From Crotalaria pallida (taxonomy: Eukaryota > Streptophyta > Magnoliopsida > Fabales > Fabaceae), in assembly GCA_037953625.1 (NCBI GenBank), contig CM075652.1, positions 59,947,501-60,011,500 of the forward strand: a stretch of DNA of 64,000 bases, in the 5' to 3' direction. The stretch's first letter is position 1. Each line of letters begins with the position of its first letter. Of the stretch, positions 45,657 to 56,910 are shown piece by piece. The position numbers and the translations under genes are program-made. The notes beneath the pieces are model-generated. The model was not told the origin of the DNA. It saw only the letters and a program-made list of their open reading frames with translations, and did not search any database.

Positions 45657-46372
45657 GACTAAATTAGAAACCCAAAAAAGAAACCCAGAAGAAAACACAG
45701 AACCTAATGAAAACTAGGAAACCAGAACCTAAGAACATGGAGTGAACAGTTCAGCGGAAAAGGAAAAGACAGAAACAAAAAGTAGAAGTTCCAAATCAAA
45801 GTACCTGAGATTGGAGGAAGACAGGCACGAACTGGTTGGCGCAGCGAAGGGGAAGCAAAAGCGTCCAGAGAAGATGACATAAAGAAAATGGTGTAAATGC
45901 AATGGAGAAGAGTCTAGAGTCCAAGAAAGGAAAATCGCAGGAGAGAGAATGAGAAATCAGAGGTGAAGAGTTTGGAAGAAGTGAGAAAGGGAAAAACGAA
46001 AGGACAGTTAAGTTCAAAAAGGAACTTCCCTCCCCACGTTCTTCGAGTAATTGGGCCTGGCAACAAAGGCCCAATACCGCATTGAGCCGCAAAAAATGAA
46101 ACGTGCATACAACCACAGGGCGTTACATTTGAAAACCCCAAATGCCAACAGGTGCAATAATGGCATAACTGACACACGCAACACGTGTCAACCAGAAGGC
46201 ACTCAAACGTCCTTTCGACTAGCATAAGGGACAGCGAGGCACGTTGAGGATAAGGAGGAACACGTGCCATAACCGCGCACTGGCCCAAACACTCGACCCC
46301 CTTCGGCCTCAACCGTAAAGAACTATCAACTCGGCTCAAGACACAAAAAGTCTTACCGAGCTAGGGGGCTTA
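45657..46372. other. Gypsy 3' untranslated region / promoter side of the antisense ORF
   Basis: About 700 bp, more GC-rich, without a supported ORF. It must hold the promoter of the antisense ORF; no confident TATA was assigned. It ends with the polypurine tract CTAGGGGGCTTA at 46361-46372. Confidence 0.5.
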
Positions 46373-46893
46373 TGTGGTGGACCGACCCTCGGTCCTACCC
46401 TTACAATATTCGGCTGACCAGATAGATCTATCTGCTAGGTCACGCCTAATCTAGGCCGAGCGCTTGTCCTAGGACCCACCCTAGCGACCTTGGACCGACC
46501 ACGTGGGCCTCGCCCCTTAAGAATCCGAGCTAGGGGCGCGTGAGCCTAACTCGCCACAGGGATAAGATCTCCCCATACAGGATAAGGATGAATGACTCAT
46601 CCCTTATCCTAAAGGGGACACGTTAGCTACCTTGCTGGACCTCCGTACAGGCCCATAAGGTACAATGCCACCCCTATAAATAGCTGTCTCCAGCAAGGGG
46701 CTCAGGTACGTTCTCTCACTCCCTAATCGCACATTTGCACACACCAGTGATTAGGGAAACCCTAGTTGTCCCAACTGGGCATCTAGTATACCAACGAGAT
46801 CACATAGTAACATCGGACCTTCCTCTAGCTCTTAGATCTTTCCATATCCTTGAGCTAGGGGTATGCCCTGAACATTGTGTCTTGGACACAACA
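46373..46893 (+). repeat. 3' LTR of the Tat-like gypsy element
   Basis: Starts TGTGGTGGACCG after the PPT and ends GGACACAACA before TSD GATAG (46894-46898). TATA box at 46675-46682. Confidence 0.92.
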
Positions 46894-46922
46894 GATAGAT
46901 TTAACAATATTATATGATTAAA

Positions 46923-47302
46923 GAGAAAATGTCAAATTGGTCTCTGACTTTATGGGCACTGGTCAAATTAGCCCCTGAGATTATCGAAATTCCAAATTAG
47001 TCCTTGAGATAGGAACACGTCAATCATATTAGTCATTGACATTAATGGTCCATACAGACAGGGACTAATTTGACTGGTTTTGACAATCTCGATAACTAAA
47101 CGGTTTTTGTTTTTTTTTTGCTAAAACGACATCGTTTTGATCATTCCGTTTGTCCACGTTATGGAACACTAATGATCATTAATGTCAAGGACTAATATGA
47201 CTGCGTGTTCCTATCTCAAGGACCAATTTGAAATTTCAAAAATCTCAAGGACTAAATTGAGTTGTTCCTACAAAGTCAAGGACCAATCTAACAAAATACT
47301 CT
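46923..47302. mobile_element. Fold-back MITE, Mutator-type (9-bp TSD)
   Basis: 380 bp with long inverted repeats covering most of its length. The left arm has AAATTGGTCTCTGACTTTAT and TTAGTCCTTGAGATAGGAAC; the right arm is the inverse, ATAAAGTC-like and GTTCCTATCTCAAGGACCAA. It is flanked by the perfect 9-bp repeat ATGATTAAA (46914-46922, 47303-47311), the TSD length of Mutator-like elements. There is no ORF. Confidence 0.85.
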
Positions 47303-47311
47303 ATGATTAAA

Positions 47312-48554
47312 TTCCGATTCAAGCTCAAAGCTAAGGCAACATCATTTCTACATATAGATCGAAGGTGTGGATTTTATGGTTGGTTTTTCTTGTTCTATAA
47401 CACATATTCTATTATCCCCGAATTAATATTGTAAAACATATTTATATTTTAATTTTAGATTTAATATGTTAATTGCATATACGTGTTCATGAAATTCTTG
47501 TATTGGATTAGGTGTTGGTTTTTGTCTCAAATTATATTTTTGGATTGTAATATCAATATTTAAATATATAGATGTGTATATTTTTATTTTGAGAAAAATA
47601 TTATTATTTTATTATTTTAATTTATCTAACTGGTTACATGGTATTTTAACCGGATAAAAGAATCTAAATCACTTAGTAGTAGTGTCTAACTCGTTAGATG
47701 GGAATTTAAATGGTTCGTATGTTACTAGGACAACAAAAAAAGGTTTATGGATAAAAACCTTTTTTTTGGATAAAACCTTTTTTTTGTCGAAAAACCTTTC
47801 ATCATTTCATCATCATCATAATTTTTTTTAACAATTAAGAAACTTAAACAATATATAATTTGTTTGCATATTTTGAGCATCATACCATTGATAAGCCCAT
47901 TTCCCTTTTTTTATTTCTAGAAAAATAAACCTAGCCCATTTCAATTATAATAGGCCTATCCACTTTTAAACCCTAAAATGAACCGGTATTTATTACTCAT
48001 GAGATGTTGCAGATTAAGCTTAAGAAATAGTAGCCGCACATTAAGCTTAAGAAAATTCATGGTGACTGAACAAATTTAATGTATGCAGCTCAGGTCACCA
48101 TTGTAACCTCACGGACTATTGTCTCACTCACTTTCTTGTCAACTACCCTAATCTTTTAAAAATTGGGTATGCGTGTAGTCTAATTTGCATTGCAATGGCC
48201 GTTACAACACCTTCACAATCACAACCTTCTTAATCGTTCATATCGCCACCCCAACACCTTCACCTTCACTACATCGTGGTAGATCGGGGTCTCTGCCATC
48301 ACTCGACCATGCATGTTACCTAACCTTATGCGTCGCCTCCTCTAGTCCCTCTCAAACACAGCACAATTGAGGCTGATCGAGGTTTTCGCCATCGGGAGAT
48401 ATTGGGGTTTCTACCATCACAACTTTAGAAGGGTTTTGTGTAAATATTGGGGTTGATTGAGGCTTTGTAGAGGCATCGACATTCATCTGAGTTCATTGTT
48501 GCTGATTAAGGTTTTCATTTTATGATTTTCTTGTTTTGCTTATGGATATTTTTT
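47312..48554. other. AT-rich intergenic DNA
   Basis: No gene is supported. Near 47330 the phrase AAAGCTAAGGCAACATCATT...AGATCGAAGGTGTG repeats text near 4250-4310 and 56395-56420. T-runs lie near 47758-47785. Confidence 0.5.
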
Positions 48555-48555
48555 T

Positions 48556-48835
48556 TAAAGTAATTGGTCAAATTGGTCCCTGACTTTGTAGGCGTCGATC
48601 AAGTTAGACCCTGAATTTATCGAAATAGCATGTTAGTCCCTGAGATAGCATTTTAATTCACATACGTCTCTGTCTTTATCCCATTTTAAAGCAAATACAT
48701 CCCTACGATAGTGACGGCAGGGACTAACTTGATCGACGTTCTCCTATCTCAGGGACTAAATTGCTATTTCAATAAAGTCAGGGACTAACTTGACTGACGC
48801 ATACAACGTCAGGAACCAATCTGACCAATACTCAT
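48556..48835. mobile_element. Second fold-back MITE of the 'TTAGTCCCTGA' kind
   Basis: Inverted arms: GGTCAAATTGGTCCCTGACT at the left and its inverse near 48800-48830 (AACCAATCTGACC). Inner arms share TTAGTCCCTGAGATAG. It is clearly related in style to 46923-47302. I could not find a perfect 9-bp TSD. Confidence 0.65.
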
Positions 48836-49440
48836 TTTAATTCTAGATTTTTTTCATTTAATTCATGAATTTGTGTTCTAGACTTTGGTTAATTCTTGAG
48901 TTTCTTGTAACTTTTTAGTTATGACTTTTCTTTTATTTTGCTATAGAGATGTTGAGGTGCATGAAGGTGATGATGCATGAATCAGTGCCACTTCGAGTTG
49001 CCAATGCAGCTATCATCACGTGCTCCATGGGGAAGGGAGGGGGATAACGTGATGCACGTGGATAGAGGAAGGCCCATGTGTCAGTTTGGGAAATGAACAA
49101 AGATATGATTTTTTTTTTCAATTATCATAATGTGCTGATAAGTTGATGCAAAAGAACGAGAGGGAGAAATTTCCCTATATATCTAGCACAAATCACTTGT
49201 ACAGTTAGAGTCATTCACCTTTTATTGTATAAAAATTGCAAGTAATAGTATAAGAATTTTTTTATTTACTAAATGTGGTATTTATAAAAAAAAATTACAT
49301 TTTTTGGTATCTCACTTGTGAATGTGACTTATTCATGTTTACAGGAAAAAAACTCTTGGCAAATAGCATTCCTTGGTATATGAAGTTATGAATGAGAATA
49401 TATGGATAGGAGTACTACATTTTTACTGGAATGTCAAAGT
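48836..49440. other. Intergenic DNA with a weak exon-like phrase
   Basis: After TTTTGCTATAG (near 48945) the plus strand reads EMLRCMKVMMHESVPLRVANAAIITCSMGKGGG before a stop, which looks more protein-like than its surroundings. I cannot name a family and do not call a gene. The rest is AT-rich. Confidence 0.25.
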
Positions 49441-49796
49441 ATAGGTGTAACGCCCCGATTTTCGTCATCCGAAAATGATCATCGATTAGTTAAAGGTTGC
49501 CAAAAATGAGGCCATTTTTTTTTAAAACGATGTGGGTGCACGTTCACGCTTCTACTTGAAAACCGGGTCGTTACGTAAAACCTACTCCCACATTCATCCA
49601 AAAGATTTCATAGCTATGATAACAAAAGGTTCGGCCAGTTCACAAACCAAAAGTAGAGCATAGTTACAAGAGTGTTACATTGCTTAGATAGTCCTTTGCC
49701 TCACACTTACAAACAACTTTGAAATAGTCTACCCTACCTACGACTTTGCCTAATGAAAACTATAGGGTGCAGCTCATGATCCTCTTTCTTATGTCC

Positions 49797-50087
49797 CTAC
49801 TTGACACCAGAAGATGAAGCTATCCCAGCTACAGCTTGTCCATGATTCTTTGGCACCCACTGCATCCTTGTCGGTGCAGAAAGATTCCTCAGAGCTTCAC
49901 AGCGCAGCTTCTCCTCATAGTCTCCATATCCTCGGACAGAAACTTGTCCTAGCAACGGTCCTAGGTCAGCTCCGCATAGCCGGTGCTCAGGGTCCGGAAT
50001 CACGATCTGCGACTCACCTGTCCATACCCAGCCTGATGGGGTACGCCTTCAGCCACATCCATGTTTCATCCAGGTTGTAATCTCCAT
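49797..50087 (-). pseudogene. Decayed LTR-embedded ORF of the second long-LTR family
   Basis: Ninety-six codons from ATG 50087 (MEITTW...) with one TGA at codon 13, then open to 49797. The segment GWVWTGESQIVIPDPEHRLCG parallels GWEWRGVSEVRIFDPDHTLRG of the intact 141-aa ORFs in spacing and key residues (W-x-W-x-G, S, I, DP-x-H-x-L-x-G; longer match split here as 49950-50030). It ends SSSGVK, like the SSSSA end of the others. The acidic region is not conserved. Confidence 0.55.
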
Positions 50088-50559
50088 GCAATAATCCATC
50101 TGCGCGTTGGAGTACCAGAAGCACCGATATACCAACGGGCAGGAGAGAGTTAGCGAACCGAACGACAAGTCGTCGACGTTGTGGATTTACCGTAGGCGGA
50201 ATATCAAGACAGAACACACAAACAACAAGACACACACAACACAGCACTCAAACAAAACATCACAAATTTTCATTATCATCTTATTATTATTTGTTCCCTC
50301 TCATTATCAACATCTTCATTCTCAAATCCTTTCTCATTCTCACATCCAAACTTTCAAATCTTTCCATTTTCGAGGGTCTCATCTTTCCCCCTCATACTTT
50401 CCATTTTCATCCTCAAATCCTTCACAAACCTTTTCCTTTTCTGAATTATACTTCTTTCCTTATCAAAGCTTATTAAATTATAACCACCGATGATCAAGGG
50501 GAATTTAAGAATCATCGAGGTACGCGTCTGTTCGTAGTTAGCACTCACGTCTCAAGTCT

Positions 50560-50639
50560 ACATCTCCTCGGTATCCATCCACCTAGTCGGAAGCAAACAG
50601 GAGTACAGAACCTTTACCGTGCGGGCACGACAGCTGTCA
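50560..50639 (-). repeat. Conserved LTR block (minus-strand solo LTR)
   Basis: ACATCTCCTCGGTATCC to GGCACGACAGCTGTCA, near-identical to the blocks at 11829 and 20782. A second shared stretch, TCCTCCCCTAATGCAAT to CTCCACTACTTCGGG, lies near 50900-50980 (12180-12255 in the other family). Confidence 0.75.
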
Positions 50640-51169
50640 CACAAAAATGGTCCCTGACCAGGAGGCCCAGCCTCAAATAATAACATATATAACAAGGCAC
50701 GCTCTTAGCGGCAAACACAATGCCCCACTCCAGTTCCTCTCACTGTTCTCGATTTGCAATCTAGGGGGCGACAGTACTAATTCTAGCTGATCATGCAGTG
50801 CCACGGCATTAGACCCAATCCCCACCACGTTAGTGTGCCACTTGTGGAGTTGTTCCGCCTAGAATAGTACTCTAGACTTATTGACGTATCACCGTCATTG
50901 TCCTCCCCTAATGCAATATCGTCCTAAGTATCCGCAGATACCTATCGTTCCTTCCTCTCCACTACTTCGGGTTAACTCTCATACCTCACCGCGTTCGCTG
51001 TTAATGTCTTTTAAAGTCTTTTATCTTTAATTAGCCTAAAGGTCAGCTCACCCTTCGTACATCCCTTCAATGAGTCCTGACCGCTAACTTTGCATCACTT
51101 TCCATTTCTCAAACTTGGCACAGAGCGGGATCACATTTCACAACTCAAATCTCATCACAACTTTACTCA

Positions 51170-51620
51170 AACAACCCCTTCCATAACAATCTCCCTTCAG
51201 AAACTTTCAACGAAAACAACTCACTTCACATTTCCATCTCATAAATCTCTTTCCAAAAATTCAGTTCATAAATATTTTTCCAAAAATTTCATTTCAATAA
51301 ATAATTTCAAAAATCTCCTTTCAAAAATCTCTTTTCAAAGTTCTTTTCGGAAAGTCTCTTTTTAAAATCTCCTTCAGAAAATCTATCTTGGAAAATTTTT
51401 CTCATTTTGGGAACCCCTTCGAAATAAATTTTGTAAATTCTTTTCCAAAAATCTCATTTTTGGGAACCCCTTTCAAAATACATTTTCAAAAACTCGCTTT
51501 CAATAAATTTCAATTTGCAAACTCTTTTCGAAAATTCTTTTTATAAGTCCTTCCAACAATCCCATTTTCGAAAACCTTTTCAAAAATTTCATTTCAAAGT
51601 TTTTCCCAAAACTTTCTCTT
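51170..51620 (-). repeat. Degenerate TTTCAAAA-type tandem repeats
   Basis: Irregular AAATCTCNTTTCAAAA-like units, matching the inverted tract at 26560-27160 in type and LTR position. Confidence 0.6.
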
Positions 51621-52176
51621 CTTGAGAACTAGTGGAGGAGCAAGCTCAACTCAGACCAGTCTCAATCCAAGAAAACAAAACCAAAAGATTCACACCTCAC
51701 ACCCCCATCACATGACACTTTCAATATCACCTCAACTTTCTTTCCTCGCTCTGGCCCATACACATCGTTAACACGATCTCCTTTCAACTCTCATCTATTA
51801 ACTCAACCATCAACTCAATCCTCTCATTACTATTCATATTCTCAATGTCTTATCAAACTATGGCTGCCTTGCCCCACAAGGACTTAGGCCAAACAAGGGA
51901 TTATTCTTTTCTTGGTGTCTTTTACTCTTAATTTTCATTATCAATTATCTCATATAACAATCTATGCATAAATAAACAAATATAAACAACACATCATCAC
52001 CACACAACATCACACACAGCAATGTGGTCTTTGTCCTATTCGTATGAGTGGCCACACAAAGCACACAATTGCCACTATACTACTGACGCAGAACCACTTA
52101 GTTCCGATCTTTGAGCTGATACGGAACGTCTTAATATGACACCTACTACCACGGTGTCTTAGGAAAGCTACTCTCT

Positions 52177-52182
52177 CACCTG
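52177..52182 (-). promoter_or_regulatory. Splice-donor-like CAG|GTGAGAG in the solo LTR
   Basis: The minus strand reads CCCAGGTGAGAGAGTAGC, next to CTAAGACACCGTGGT, as in the other long LTRs. Confidence 0.4.
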
Positions 52183-54774
52183 GGGTCCAGCAATCTGATG
52201 AAGATGGTCTCCTCTGATCTTGTTTGCTGCCATTGCCTTAATCCCTCGTCTGTAACATTCCTCGAATTAATTAAAACGTGTTTTCATTAAAAACCTTCCT
52301 TAAGAAAATTCTTTTCCATTCCTCGTTGGAAAAACATAATCGTTTTCTTAAAATAACTTAAACATTTCTTAGGACTTCAAATATTTAGAAATCATTTTGA
52401 AAACATCAATTAAAACAATTTAAATCAATTGGTTAGGTGGCTGGTCCATCTCGGACAGCACCTAAACCTCTTTCCAAAAACACCAAAAATTCACCGGTTT
52501 CAATCCGGGTTTTCTTAAAATCAATTACCTTTTGAAAACCAAACTTTGAGTCTCATGAACTCAATTTTTGAAATCCAAAAATAATTTTAAATAAACTAGG
52601 GCAGAAAAGAAATCAATTAAATAAAAATCCAAAACAACTCAAAAACTCTTTTTATTTCAAATTCTCTTGAAAACTCAAGTTTTGTAAAATCATAAACACA
52701 TTCTCACAACTTCAAATAAGCCAAATCAAATTATCTATAAAACTAAACATACACTCGGTTCACAACACATTTTGATAAATCAAAGCACATAAACAATTAA
52801 TCAATTATTCAAGTTAATCCCAAACAAACATTCATTCTCAAGTAAACATTTTCACAATCAAACACTTAACTCAATCATGCAACACATAATTGACCTCAAA
52901 AACATTTTATTATTTTTTTTATAAAACAAATCATTTAAGCATATCCAAACCCATAAACCGAATATACACATGCATGGCCATTCAAACACAAAAACTTATT
53001 TCTAATCAATTATTTTACAAAATACTTGCATTATCCCTAAGTTCTTTCCTAATTAACATGCATAGACTCCTAAACCGAATGCATACACATAATTCAACTT
53101 ATGCATAAAACTTATTCTTAATCAATTAATTTGACATGCATAAACCGAAAATCTCACAAATCAAAACATGATTCATGCATCATCAACCATACAAAAAATC
53201 ATGTAATTATCTTCTTCTTTTTATTAACAAACCCGTAAGCTCAAACTTGGTAAGTAATCAAACTTTAATTCGTTTTTTCCTTAACTTAAATCAAGTCAAG
53301 TCATGTAAGAACATAAAGCATATATCAAGTCCTCCCAAAATAAAAGGCATGGTCTTTCATCTAAATATGGCCGAATGTGTCATGCACAAATTTAAACACT
53401 TAAATCAAGTTTTGTTCATGCAAATAAAATTGTTTTAAAGATTATCTCCTAATTTCCTCTAAGATCCGTGACATGCAACACAAGAGATCATGATCTTTCC
53501 ACTCAAAGTTAACATGCATGCACTCAAATCATTTAGATCAAGTCATGCATTAGCACAAATCAAAGCAAAAATCATTTTAAGCAAGAGAAAGGTAAAACCG
53601 AGATATGCATAAGAAGAAAATATACTCTTTTCATTTAGGATGATTATGCATATACTTAGATCAAGTCACAAAATTAAACATAAGAACACAAATAGAAAAC
53701 AAAATCTTTTTAAATGAAAGAGAGGTCAAAACCGAGGCATACCTAAAGGAATATAAAAGCTTTTATTCGAAAATCATTTACAAAACTCAAAACAACATCA
53801 AGATTAAATCCAAACCGAAACATGCAAGGGTTAAAACTCATTTTCAAGTAACATGCAAGACCAAAAATCATCAAACAAATTTAGATCAACCATTGATTAA
53901 ACAAATAAACACATAAACACTCAAGGATCTACGGTTTTAATCATGAAAATTAGACATGCAAGAAGATCCACTTCAAGTTTTCAAAGATCATGAACAAGAC
54001 TTTAGATCTAAGAAATTTAACTTGAAAACAAGAAGATCTACCATGGAAAACATCAAGATCTAACATGCAAAGCACAAACCGAACCATAAACTACAAATAT
54101 TACAAATCAATTTAAGTCTTTAAAAGTCCATAGTAAAAAGAAAAATTACACATAGGTGCATAAAAATAAACATGCAAGAGAAGAAAATAAGATCACAAGA
54201 TCAAAACTAATTCTAAGGCTTCTAGGTCTTCGGTTTATACCAAGAAGAAAATCTTCTAAACACTTGATCTCCAAAAACTCCTAAGTTTGGTTTTGGGTTC
54301 TTCTTCTCCTTCTTCCTTCTTCCTAGCCTCACGGTTTCTCCTTCTTCTTTCTCTCTATTTCCTAAGTCTTTGTCTAAGAGTTTGAGAGGCTCTTAGACTT
54401 GTGTTTGGGTTTGTTTGGGCGTGAAAGAGTGAAAGGAAGAAATGAAATGAAATGCATCTTAAGGCCAAGGCTTATATAAAAATGCATGGCTTCCTATTTT
54501 GTCCTCTTAAAATTTGGCCAAGAGTGAAAGAGAGAGGGGTAGTTTTGGGTCTTCCCAATGTTGCATGGGTGGAGGTTAGCATGGCTCAAGGAGACAAAGT
54601 GGGAGACATAAGGGCTTAGGGTCATTCTAGGTTGTTGACTTTTGGCTCTCATTAGGGTTTTCAACCATTAGTTAGGGTTTAGTTTTGGGTTTAGGGGGAT
54701 TTAGTTTGGGACTTGGTTGGGCTTAGTTACTTGCCTTCCACACTTAGGGGAAAATCCTAGGCTTTCCTCTTACT

Positions 54775-55060
54775 CACTCACACACGCGGCACACACACAT
54801 TTTCACACATATCCCATTTTCATGCACTCACACACACACTTATACGACACATACACACACCTACACCTACATTCATGCATTTGCCTCATAATTCTACATA
54901 CATATACCATACACATATCCTATTATCACATACATTCATTCACTAATAAAATCCTAGACATCTCCACATATAGAAACCGTGCATACATATGCACACATAC
55001 ACATATAGAAAATAATTCACTCATGTATAAGATTATAATAACACCGAAACATCACACACA
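54775..55060. repeat. CACA/ACAT simple-sequence-rich stretch in U3 of the solo LTR
   Basis: ACACAC, CACATAC and CATACA words dominate. The 116-aa frame here is low complexity and is not called. Confidence 0.5.
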
Positions 55061-55250
55061 CTTATAGAAAATCAATTGTCATTTCAAAATAAATTTCACA
55101 ATTCATAACTTTATTTCATTTATCACTTGGAAAACAGGGATTAAAAGACTTATTCAAGAAAATTACTCTTTGAAAAAAAATACTTTTCTCAAAAATAATT
55201 CTTTTTAGAATTTAAAACCATACGAGGAAAGTGAGGGGTGTTACAATAGG

Positions 55251-56105
55251 TTTGAAATTACTTTTGTCTCCTCCCCTTCTTTACTTATAGGTCCCATTAA
55301 GGTTGGTTAACCGTTTCATTTTATTTAAAATAATATTTTCAAAACTAAAGTCGATTGACAAAAATTGGGTTGCAATGGTTTATTCCTGTTTCTAAATTGA
55401 GCCAACCTACTTTATGAAACAATAAAGAAAATGATTTCACATTTTAAGTTATAAGTTTCATTCACTATTTTTTTGTCCGTTACTCTTTCAAATTGACATT
55501 TAATTTCTTTCTCGTACGACATAGTGAGACCCACATCTCGTTTTCTCCTTGCAATGCAAATTATCTTTCATCCTCCATGCTTCGCAAATCAAACTTTGAT
55601 ATTTCAAAATCACACTAGGTTTGTTATCTCCTTCATTTTTTCTTCTCTTTTATTTTTTTTCATTGTACTCTTTGTTTTTGTGTCAATTTTTTATTTTATT
55701 TGTTCATTTTTGTTGTTGTAGTAGTACTTAGCGCTAATATTGTACCCTTCTTCTTTGTACTGACATCTCTTATTTGATATCGTGGTTATTTTGTGTTATT
55801 TGTGAATCGCTTAATAATTTTTTTTGTCCCATGCCACATTTCCTCCTTCTCAACACAATGTTTCCTTTACTTCCTTGCCAACGTCATTGACATTTTTGTT
55901 TTTTTAAATTATTGAATTTTGAATTAGCTAACGTACACTTCATAAGGGTTTGAAATAAATAGTTATTGACTTGTATATTTTGTTTCTTGTTATTTTAGAG
56001 ATTAGTAAGATTGAACACATCTAACCAACAAAATAATCCCTACATTTGACCTATATATTCAAATGATGATACCTTAGCTTTGATCTTGGATCACAATTTA
56101 TATGT
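55251..56105. other. AT-rich intergenic DNA
   Basis: No gene or known element was recognised. T-rich runs lie near 55640-55720. Confidence 0.5.
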
Positions 56106-56109
56106 ACAA

Positions 56110-56350
56110 CATTTGTATGATTTTTAATATTGAAAAAAAATATCAATACTAGAAGACGATGGTAACTGAGAAATATCACATACTTTCCTCATTGAAGTAA
56201 ACTTATTGTCAAATTCAAAATCGTAAATATAAATGAACTTATATTTACCTTTTTGAATTTGATGCTTTATTGATTACATTGAAGATATTGTGCAATATTC
56301 TTATTTCATCATCATCATCTACTTATAACATTGAAATTTTTATGACAAAA
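56110..56350. repeat. Fold-back repeat, copy 3
   Basis: The left arm has AATATCAATACTAGAAGACG; the right arm is the inverse, ending ATAACATTGAAATTTTTATG. The centre has a perfect GTAAATATAA / TTATATTTAC pair around ATGAAC. Same family as 4365-4600 and 4690-4961. Flanking ATTATGATCATAATTTTAGC (56451) also recurs near copies 1 and 2. Confidence 0.6.
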
Positions 56351-56743
56351 TAGGTCACACAATGTTTTATGTTGAAGTTATGATCTTAGATGAAAGCTAA
56401 GGCAATATATATCAAAGGTGTGATTATTGTTGTTGTCGTAAGCAATAAATTATGATCATAATTTTAGCGTACAATGTAACACCCCTAATTTTCGTCTCCC
56501 AAATAACCGAGAAATTAATTATAACAATTAATTTATAATTGATTTATATTAGTTTTAAAGGTTTTAGTTATTGTACATTATGAGTTTTCATATATAAAAT
56601 ATGAGATATATTTTTATATGGTTATTTTGTACAAAAATGTGAATATTGTAATTTAGTCCTTGGGTTGGGACCAAATTGCAATATTAGAAAGGTTTTTGAA
56701 GAAAGAGTAATTAAATTATTAATTTTTGAATTTTATCAGTATG

Positions 56744-56774
56744 TAACCGGTTAGAAGGGCTCTGTAACCGGTTA
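56744..56774. repeat. TAACCGGTTA palindrome pair 1
   Basis: Copies at 56744-56753 and 56765-56774, start-to-start 21 bp, upstream of the TATA box. Repeated in the 3' LTR at 63611 and 63632. Confidence 0.85.
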
Positions 56775-56904
56775 CACGATGAACTCAGAAAACTGGGTTA
56801 GTGCGTTTGATGAGTAATCACGCGTTTTAACCCAGAATTCGCCACGAATCCCACTAATTGCATGTTGGAGGACGCGTGTCTTCCTGCATGTCAATGAATT
56901 CCTC

Positions 56905-56910
56905 TATAAA
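56905..56910 (+). promoter_or_regulatory. LTR TATA box
   Basis: TATAAA in CCTCTATAAATTG, about 430 bp into the LTR. A start near 56940 would leave R plus U5 near 2.9 kb. Confidence 0.6.

Larger units (their letters stand above)
4967..46893 (+). mobile_element. Ty3/gypsy Tat-like LTR retrotransposon with nested insertions
   Basis: The element is flanked by a perfect 5-bp TSD GATAG (4962-4966 and 46894-46898) and has LTRs of 524 and 521 bp. The order is 5' LTR, PBS, gag, protease, RT, RNase H, integrase, a 3' region with an antisense ORF, polypurine tract CTAGGGGGCTTA (46361-46372), 3' LTR. It lacks a chromodomain and has an antisense ORF between pol and the 3' LTR, as in Tat-lineage elements. 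After removing the insertions at 7781-28759 and 33471-43953, about 10.5 kb remain. Stops and frameshifts in gag, pol and the antisense ORF make it dead. By eye the LTRs differ at about 11 sites plus a 3-bp indel. Confidence 0.92.
49446..55245 (-). mobile_element. Solo long LTR (5.8 kb), minus strand
   Basis: In plus coordinates it runs TGTAACGCCCCGATTTTCG to GAGGGGTGTTACA, with perfect TSD ATAGG (49441-49445, 55246-55250). No PBS, PPT or pol is present. In the sense direction it is related to the solo LTR 7781-28754: both start TGTAACACCCC and end AATCGGG-x-GTTACA, and several inner blocks match. A TATA-like TTTATATAAG lies about 770 bp into it (plus 54471-54480). Confidence 0.88.

Noticed and set aside
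45796..46339. Minus-strand frames of 106 and 141 aa upstream of the antisense ORF
   Set aside because: Cys/Leu/Phe-rich shadow frames in the UTR of the gypsy. No family resemblance.
54717..55067. 116-aa plus-strand ORF
   Set aside because: Composed of CACA/ACAT simple repeats within the U3 of a solo LTR. His/Thr/Tyr-rich low complexity.
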